From contig DATLXU010000111.1 of assembly GCA_035575515.1 (NCBI GenBank), positions 1 through 33,627 of the forward strand: a stretch of 33,627 nucleotides of DNA, written 5' to 3'. The translations under genes and the position numbers were made by a program. Shown piece after piece: positions 30,115 through 33,627 of this stretch. This DNA comes from DATLXU01 sp035575515 (lineage in GTDB: Bacteria > Acidobacteriota > Blastocatellia > UBA7656). Position 1 is the stretch's first letter, and each line of letters starts with the position of its first letter. The notes below the pieces were generated by a model. That model was given only the letters and a program-made list of their open reading frames with translations. It was not told the origin of the DNA and did no database searches.

Positions 30115-30318
30115 ATGTCCGTTGATCGGTTAATAAAACTGCTGTCGGAGATACCGCACTTATTTATTGCGCTGTTTCTGTTCTTCGTTCTGCTCGCAAC
30201 GTGGATCATTATCCGCGACCGTGAGCTATGGGGACTGGTAAACACGGTGTTCGGCACGGTCATAGGGTTTCTGATAGGCCGGTACGCGACGCGACCGACA
30301 GAGGGCGGAGAAAGGTAG
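30115..30318 (+). CDS. Holin-like small membrane protein
   Basis: ATG 30115 directly follows the endolysin stop. In 67 residues there are two membrane segments (HLFIALFLFFVLLATWIII and LVNTVFGTVIGFLIGRY) joined by a short charged loop, and a charged tail. That size, topology and place next to the endolysin fit a class II holin, which would release the lysin. No family signature is decisive. Confidence 0.65.
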   Translation: MSVDRLIKLLSEIPHLFIALFLFFVLLATWIIIRDRELWGLVNTVFGTVIGFLIGRYATRPTEGGER

Positions 30319-31079
30319 TGCCGCTTCCATCAGCAAAATCAATGGCGCTCGTTTCGATTGCGCTGCTGGCGGCGACGCTATCGGTCTGCGCGATTAACCT
30401 GACGTGGAACCTTCGGCTGGTTTCTCAGACGCTCAGGAGTGATTTTCATTCGTCGGCTGCGGAGGTGAAGCGCGCTGCGACGAGGGGCGCGGATTTTGTT
30501 GAGATGCAGACGCGACAGCTTCAATCCCCCGCGTATCAGAAATGGCTCGCCGCGTCGCTACAGACTCCGGCGGTATTTAATGGCACGGGCCGCTTGATCA
30601 ACACCCAGTTTTTACCTCGCGCGTGGCGGCTGCTCGACACGGCAAGTCGGGGACTAGAAACAAATCTCGAACTTCTGGCCGAGAATCAACGGCGGCTGGG
30701 ACTCACGGTTGAAGCAACGACGAGGCTGGTGAACAACTTTACGGACATCGCGGTGAGATTCGGCCTGACGGCGGATGAGATGAATGAGGCGATCAGGCAG
30801 GCGAGCGAAAAAACGGGCATGACGATTGACGAAATCTACAGGCGCATTTCTGACAAAAGATGGGATGAGCTGACGGACAGGCTGCTACAGACAGCCGCGC
30901 ACGTAGAGGAGACGACCGGCCAGATAACTGTTGTTGCTGAAAACGCGGCGACGGCAAGCGGGGAGATGCCGGGCATCGCGCGCAGTCTGGAGAAAATAGC
31001 AAAGACATCGAGCAAATTCACAAGGATAACCCTTGTGGCAAATATAATAAGCACGCTCGCGCGCGCCTTTGTCCCCTAG
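30318..31079 (+). CDS. Membrane-anchored helical protein of the lysis region
   Basis: GTG 30318 shares one base with the previous stop (TAGTG), and GGAGAAAGG lies upstream; a longer frame from 30228 overlaps the holin-like gene and is not preferred. The 253-residue product has one N-terminal span (ALVSIALLAATLSVCAINL) followed by about 200 residues of helices without Cys or Pro-rich breaks, like chemoreceptor or spanin stalks. It may be a spanin or envelope-spanning structural protein; unknown. Confidence 0.55.
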   Translation: MPLPSAKSMALVSIALLAATLSVCAINLTWNLRLVSQTLRSDFHSSAAEVKRAATRGADFVEMQTRQLQSPAYQKWLAASLQTPAVFNGTGRLINTQFLPRAWRLLDTASRGLETNLELLAENQRRLGLTVEATTRLVNNFTDIAVRFGLTADEMNEAIRQASEKTGMTIDEIYRRISDKRWDELTDRLLQTAAHVEETTGQITVVAENAATASGEMPGIARSLEKIAKTSSKFTRITLVANIISTLARAFVP

Positions 31080-31103
31080 GGCGGCGCAGGGAAAGGATCG
31101 GGT

Positions 31104-31430
31104 ATGTGGAAAAAACTGCGGATATTATTCGCCGGTGAGAAGGCGAAAAAAGTAGGCGGGTACGTTCTGAAGCTCGTTGCGCGCGAGGGGCGCAGGGCCT
31201 TCGAGAAACGCTACGGGGAGTTGACCATGCAAACGCTCGTGTCGCTTGTCGCACGGCGCGGGGCGGGGCTGGATGGCGTCTGGGACGAGGCGTTTGCGGC
31301 AATCAAGGCGCAGGTGCTGGCCGATGGCGTGCGCTATACGGATACATGGATCGCGCAGTTGATGGTCGGTTATTACGAATCAATTAAGGCGCAGGACTCT
31401 GAGTTAGTGGGAGGCAAAGTTGAGGTGTAG
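31104..31430 (+). CDS. Hypothetical protein
   Basis: ATG 31104, with AAAGGATCGGGT upstream; 108 residues starting MWKKLRILFAGEKAKKVGG. It is basic and helical, with no recognised family. The stop overlaps the TTG start of the next gene, so translation is likely coupled. Confidence 0.5.
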   Translation: MWKKLRILFAGEKAKKVGGYVLKLVAREGRRAFEKRYGELTMQTLVSLVARRGAGLDGVWDEAFAAIKAQVLADGVRYTDTWIAQLMVGYYESIKAQDSELVGGKVEV

Positions 31431-31677
31431 CAACGAGAACAATTTTTGCAGGAACAACAGCATAAGGGCGCTTAATCGCCGGAGGCTGTCTCTGCCTGAC
31501 GACATGCGGGCTGTGATTGACGAATTGATCGGCAGGTACGAGACGATCAGGGTAGATATAACCCGCAGGGCGCTGCTACAGGATATTATCGAGACGGTAG
31601 AGCGAGCCGTCTATTGCGAGCACTCATGCTGTTTTGGCAGAACAAGAGAGGAACGGCTGAGAGAAGTGCTACGCTGA
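31420..31677 (+). CDS. Small Cys-containing hypothetical protein
   Basis: TTG 31420 overlaps the previous gene by 11 bases. The 85 residues have Cys at both ends (RCSNENNFC and YCEHSCCFGR), which could form a metal site, and charged helices between. No family recognised. The non-ATG start makes the N-terminus uncertain. Confidence 0.45.
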   Translation: MRCSNENNFCRNNSIRALNRRRLSLPDDMRAVIDELIGRYETIRVDITRRALLQDIIETVERAVYCEHSCCFGRTREERLREVLR

Positions 31678-31691
31678 GGGGCGGTGTCCGG

Positions 31692-31913
31692 GTGTTCAAG
31701 TGCTGTGTGCGCGGCTGCACGGAAAAAGCTGAGATATTGTTCACCGATGAGAAGAGCGGCGTGTTCACCTTTTCGTGCTGGCTGCATGCGGAGGAGGTCA
31801 TCGAGCACAGGCGGAAACGGGGCGGGATACCTAAGAGCATGCAGACGCATGAGTTGCGCGAGGTGAAGACGGAACGGGCGAGAGCAAATTCTCGCCCGCG
31901 AAGAGTGAATTAG
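31692..31913 (+). CDS. Small zinc-finger-like protein
   Basis: GTG 31692 is the preferred start; ATG 31626 is possible but lies within the preceding gene. FKCCVRGCTEKAEILFTD ... FTFSCWLHAEEV carries CCxxxxC ... CxxH, a likely zinc site, followed by a basic tail. It is the last phage-strand gene before the IS remnant. Its 3' end contains a 9-bp perfect hairpin. Confidence 0.5.
   Translation: MFKCCVRGCTEKAEILFTDEKSGVFTFSCWLHAEEVIEHRRKRGGIPKSMQTHELREVKTERARANSRPRRVN
31875..31898. other. Perfect 9-bp hairpin at the end of the last phage gene
   Basis: CGGGCGAGA-GCAAAT-TCTCGCCCG. There is no T-run on either side, so it is not a standard intrinsic terminator. It may stabilise the 3' end of the transcript or be a Rho-dependent stop, and it marks the junction to the IS remnant. 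Confidence 0.5.
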
Positions 31914-32227
31914 ACGACTGCGGTTTCTCCTTGCGCTGAGTCCGAGATGCCTTCGCTTTAGCGGCGGGGTAGCTGACACCTTGCTCGGTCCTCGTTTCCA
32001 CGTTTGAAAGAACGTGGCTCCATTGAAGCAATAGCAGGTGAGTTCCATCCGCGCTGTGGCAGCCGCCCATGACAGCGGCCCTCAGGCGACGGCGCGAATT
32101 AACACGACCCATGTGAACCCACTTACCCCGTTTCACAGCCTCACCGAAGTTGCGAAAAGGAAGCCCCTCCCTCGCGCAGCGGAATAGATACGCCGCTTCC
32201 GGGACAGCCGGATAGAGCGCGAGCAGA
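31914..32227 (-). other. Non-coding remnant with IS605/OMEGA-like hairpins
   Basis: The 314 bases hold no convincing gene; the long minus-strand frame is a by-product of high GC. On the minus strand, TTCAATGGAGCCACGTT-CTTTCA-AACGTGG (hairpin 31998-32017) resembles the terminal hairpins of TnpB-associated RNAs, followed by CCGCTAAAGCG (about 31955-31965), similar in loop to the IS end hairpins. It is probably debris of another IS605-type element that replaced the 3' half of tnpA. Confidence 0.4.
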
Positions 32228-32404
32228 ATCGGTTTCAATCGAGAGAATTTCGCAGCCCTTAGCGGTGGCTATATCGGTGACTATTTCCTTGAGCCGGTCG
32301 CCGACTTCGCGGGTGAGCACAGTGCGGCGGTACTTCACGCACCAGACTATATGTACCGCCAGCGCGTGTTTGCTGTGTCCGCCGCTCTGTGCCTTGAGGC
32401 TCAT
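32228..32404 (-). pseudogene. tnpA: Truncated IS200-like transposase
   Basis: Residues 1-59 (MSLKAQSGGHSKHALAVHIVWCVKYRRTVL ... CEILSIETD) are over 80 percent identical to the left tnpA by eye. Then the sequence becomes unrelated and stops at 32141. The HUH metal motif and the catalytic Tyr are missing, so the product cannot be active. The ATG overlaps the HTH gene's stop by four bases, as in the left copy. Any movement of this element would need TnpA from elsewhere, such as the copy at 1430-1834. Confidence 0.88.
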
Positions 32405-32598
32405 TTCCTATCCTTTTTCGGTCTGCCGACGTTGGTGTTTCTGGCCTGCATTTTCCTCAAGTCGGCGGGGCTGAAAATCAAAGCCTTGCCGATGGTCTGT
32501 GGTTGGATGCCCAGCTCTTTGGCAAGCTGGCGAACGCGCTGGGGGGTGAGTCCCAGCGCGCTTGCGGCGACTTCGGTGGTGATTATATTACTTGGCAT
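32401..32598 (-). CDS. HTH protein of the right IS copy
   Basis: Sixty-five residues. NIITTEVAASALGLTPQRVRQLAKELGI is the helix-turn-helix, and DLRKMQARNTNVGRPKKDRK the basic tail with an AT-hook-like GRPKK. It is homologous to the left-copy protein (QRVRQLAKELG versus RRVRQLAEELG, DLRKMQAR versus DLKRMQAR) but clearly diverged. The promoter operators differ in sequence too, which suggests repressor and site changed together. It overlaps the upstream ORF by 11 bases. Confidence 0.75.
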   Translation of the reverse strand: MPSNIITTEVAASALGLTPQRVRQLAKELGIQPQTIGKALIFSPADLRKMQARNTNVGRPKKDRK

Positions 32599-32827
32599 TT
32601 TCGATCAACTCCCACGCTTCGATCTGGTGAGCCTCCAAGCTGCCAATTTCGAGCATCAGTGCCGCTTCGGTTTCGCTCTTGCCGCTTGCGCCTTCCGGGA
32701 GCAGATAGTAGTTCGTGGTCTCGTTATCGCTATAGACCGTGCCAACGGATGTTTCGCCGATTTTCTCAAGGCGTTCATCCGCGATTTCAAAGAATGTGCC
32801 CATCGGTTTATCTTCGTAGCAAAGCAT
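32588..32827 (-). CDS. Hypothetical first gene of the right IS operon
   Basis: ATG 32825-32827 has AGGAG seven bases upstream; 79 residues starting MLCYEDKPMGTFFEIADERL. It is acidic and has no motif I know. In position it replaces the two small genes of the left copy but is unrelated to them, suggesting exchange of accessory genes within the same IS framework. Confidence 0.6.
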   Translation of the reverse strand: MLCYEDKPMGTFFEIADERLEKIGETSVGTVYSDNETTNYYLLPEGASGKSETEAALMLEIGSLEAHQIEAWELIENAK

Positions 32828-32868
32828 TTTCGTTTCTCCTTTAAGTTTCAATCTCAACCGCAGATACA

Positions 32869-32920
32869 GTTTCGCACAGGGAAAGGATATTGTCAAGAAA
32901 AATCTTTCGCATTGGGAAAG
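32869..32920 (-). promoter_or_regulatory. Promoter and paired operators of the right IS copy
   Basis: On the minus strand TTGACA (32891-32896) lies between two 17-base sites: CTTTCCCTGTGCGAAAC type (32869-32885, in the -35/-10 interval) and CTTTCCCAATGCGAAAG (32904-32920, inverted CTTTC/GAAAG), starts 35 bases apart. Layout equals the left copy but the site sequence is different. The -10 box is unclear. Confidence 0.6.
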
Positions 32921-32962
32921 TATTTTCTAAAGAAAGGAATCGAAGGGAGGCGGGAGTCTATA

Positions 32963-33098
32963 GCCTTGCTTGCGCTGGGGCTACGCCCCGCGCTGGCGCA
33001 AGGCGCGAAATTCCTCCCCCGACTAGAAAGTCAGGGGTCTCCTTTCGCAACTACAGGGTAACTTATCCGCTCCCTAAAGGAAGCGGCTTTAACCCTGT
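32963..33098 (+). ncRNA. IS end hairpins / possible structured RNA (right copy)
   Basis: Stem 1: GCCTTGC (32963-32969) with GCAAGGC (32998-33004). Stem 2: GCGAAA (33005-33010) with TTTCGC (33043-33048), enclosing CCCC-C-GACT/AGTC-A-GGGG. Then ACAGGGT (33053-33059) pairs with ACCCTGT (33092-33098) around CCGCT-C-CC-TAAA-GG-A-AGCGG (33067-33086). The left copy keeps stems 1-2 with swapped base pairs; the 15.1-kb copy keeps the last hairpin. The element ends inside a CRISPR repeat. Confidence 0.6.
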
Positions 33099-33109
33099 CG
33101 CGCTAGGCG

Positions 33110-33627
33110 ATGAATGAGGCGAACTTATGGATAGAATAGAGAAAGCAGTAGATATCCTCGTTTCAATCCACGCCTCACTCAATGAATGAGGCGAACCTAC
33201 GGTCCCCAAACAAGTAAAGAAGCTATCCAGTTTCAATCCACGCCTCACTCAATGAATGAGGCGAACCGTGCCGGTGCGCGGTTTTTCGTGGAGTATCAAA
33301 GTTTCAATCCACGCCTCACTCAATGAATGAGGCGAACTTTTCTTCCCTCCCTTTAATTTTTCAGGGAAATGCTGTTTCAATCCACGCCTCACTCAATGAA
33401 TGAGGCGAACTTATTGGAAGCGAAAGCACCTGTTTCACATGCTGTTTCAATCCACGCCTCACTCAATGAATGAGGCGAACTCCGCCCCCAGGCATGTGGA
33501 GGGTACTTTCGCCCAAGTTTCAATCCACGCCTCACTCAATGAATGAGGCGAACGTAGAAGGACAAGTACGGGCCGGTGTTTCGCGGCGTTTCAATCCACG
33601 CCTCACTCAATGAATGAGGCGAACTCG
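33110..33627 (-). CRISPR. CRISPR array, seven full repeats plus a truncated one
   Basis: Full 37-base repeats, identical to each other, start at 33160, 33230, 33301, 33374, 33444, 33517 and 33588. They begin GTTTCAATCCACGCCTCACT and end AATGAGGCGAAC. Spacers are 33-36 bases, all different. The reverse complement ends in GTGGATTGAAAC, the usual crRNA 5' handle, so crRNAs are read on the minus strand and the leader and any cas genes should lie right of the window. The last repeat keeps only 15 bases (33110-33124), joined to the IS end. The repeat type suggests a class 1, type I system, subtype not decided. Confidence 0.95.

Noticed and set aside
31831..32238. Minus-strand 135-residue ORF at the IS remnant
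   Set aside because: It runs across the chimeric junction and a phage gene's antisense strand, without a ribosome site or motif.
32229..32240. GTTTCAATC in the truncated tnpA, equal to the first nine bases of the CRISPR repeat
   Set aside because: It is the reverse complement of codons for the conserved SIETD of TnpA, so it is explained by the gene; nine bases are too few for a repeat remnant.

Overview
The window looks like the structural half of a tailed phage or prophage of a GC-rich bacterium, of siphovirus type. It carries a DUF4055-type portal, an HK97-fold capsid protein, a long tape measure and no sheath gene. ATG, GTG and TTG starts preceded by AGGAG-like ribosome sites are the norm, and genes are packed head to tail, often overlapping by 1-4 bases. 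No ribosomal, tRNA or housekeeping gene is visible, so the host cannot be named. No integrase is seen.

Layout. (1) 1-1415: the end of a phage early or replication operon (SWIM-type zinc-finger fragment, a protein with a recombinase-associated small domain, tiny ORFs). A 418-bp segment with the hallmarks of an integron gene cassette (985-1402) interrupts it, with attC-like sites at both borders. (2) 1430-2683, minus strand: an IS200/IS605-like operon (two small ORFs, HTH protein, Y1 transposase) with its own promoter, paired operators and an end region of conserved hairpins. (3) 2719-6938: HTH protein, small exported or membrane proteins, Dam-type DNA adenine methylase, ParB-like protein, radical SAM enzyme and a 29-residue basic peptide with a perfect Shine-Dalgarno. 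(4) 6971-15061: small and large terminase, portal, VRR-NUC nuclease, MuF-type head protein, a sigma-region-2-like mini-protein, scaffold and major capsid protein. (5) 15188-18987: connector and tail-completion proteins, tail tube, and two tail-assembly chaperone ORFs joined by a classic -1 slippery site. (6) 18989-28974: tape measure with five exact 64-residue repeats, tip and fibre proteins. (7) 29030-31913: lysis region (endolysin, holin-like and membrane/coiled-coil proteins) and small genes. (8) 31914-33098: a degraded second copy of the IS200-like operon. (9) 33110-33627: a CRISPR array running off the right end, read on the minus strand, whose last repeat is cut by the IS end.

Most unusual features: the cassette inside a phage operon; a three-branched RNA fold ahead of the capsid gene that buries its ribosome-binding site; hairpins shared by the two IS copies and a solo copy just after the capsid gene, with compensatory base changes; and the IS-truncated CRISPR array beside phage genes. 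The phage coding logic is conventional: DNA modification or nuclease genes first, then packaging, head, tail, adsorption and lysis in order on the plus strand. The IS operons and the array lie on the opposite strand.
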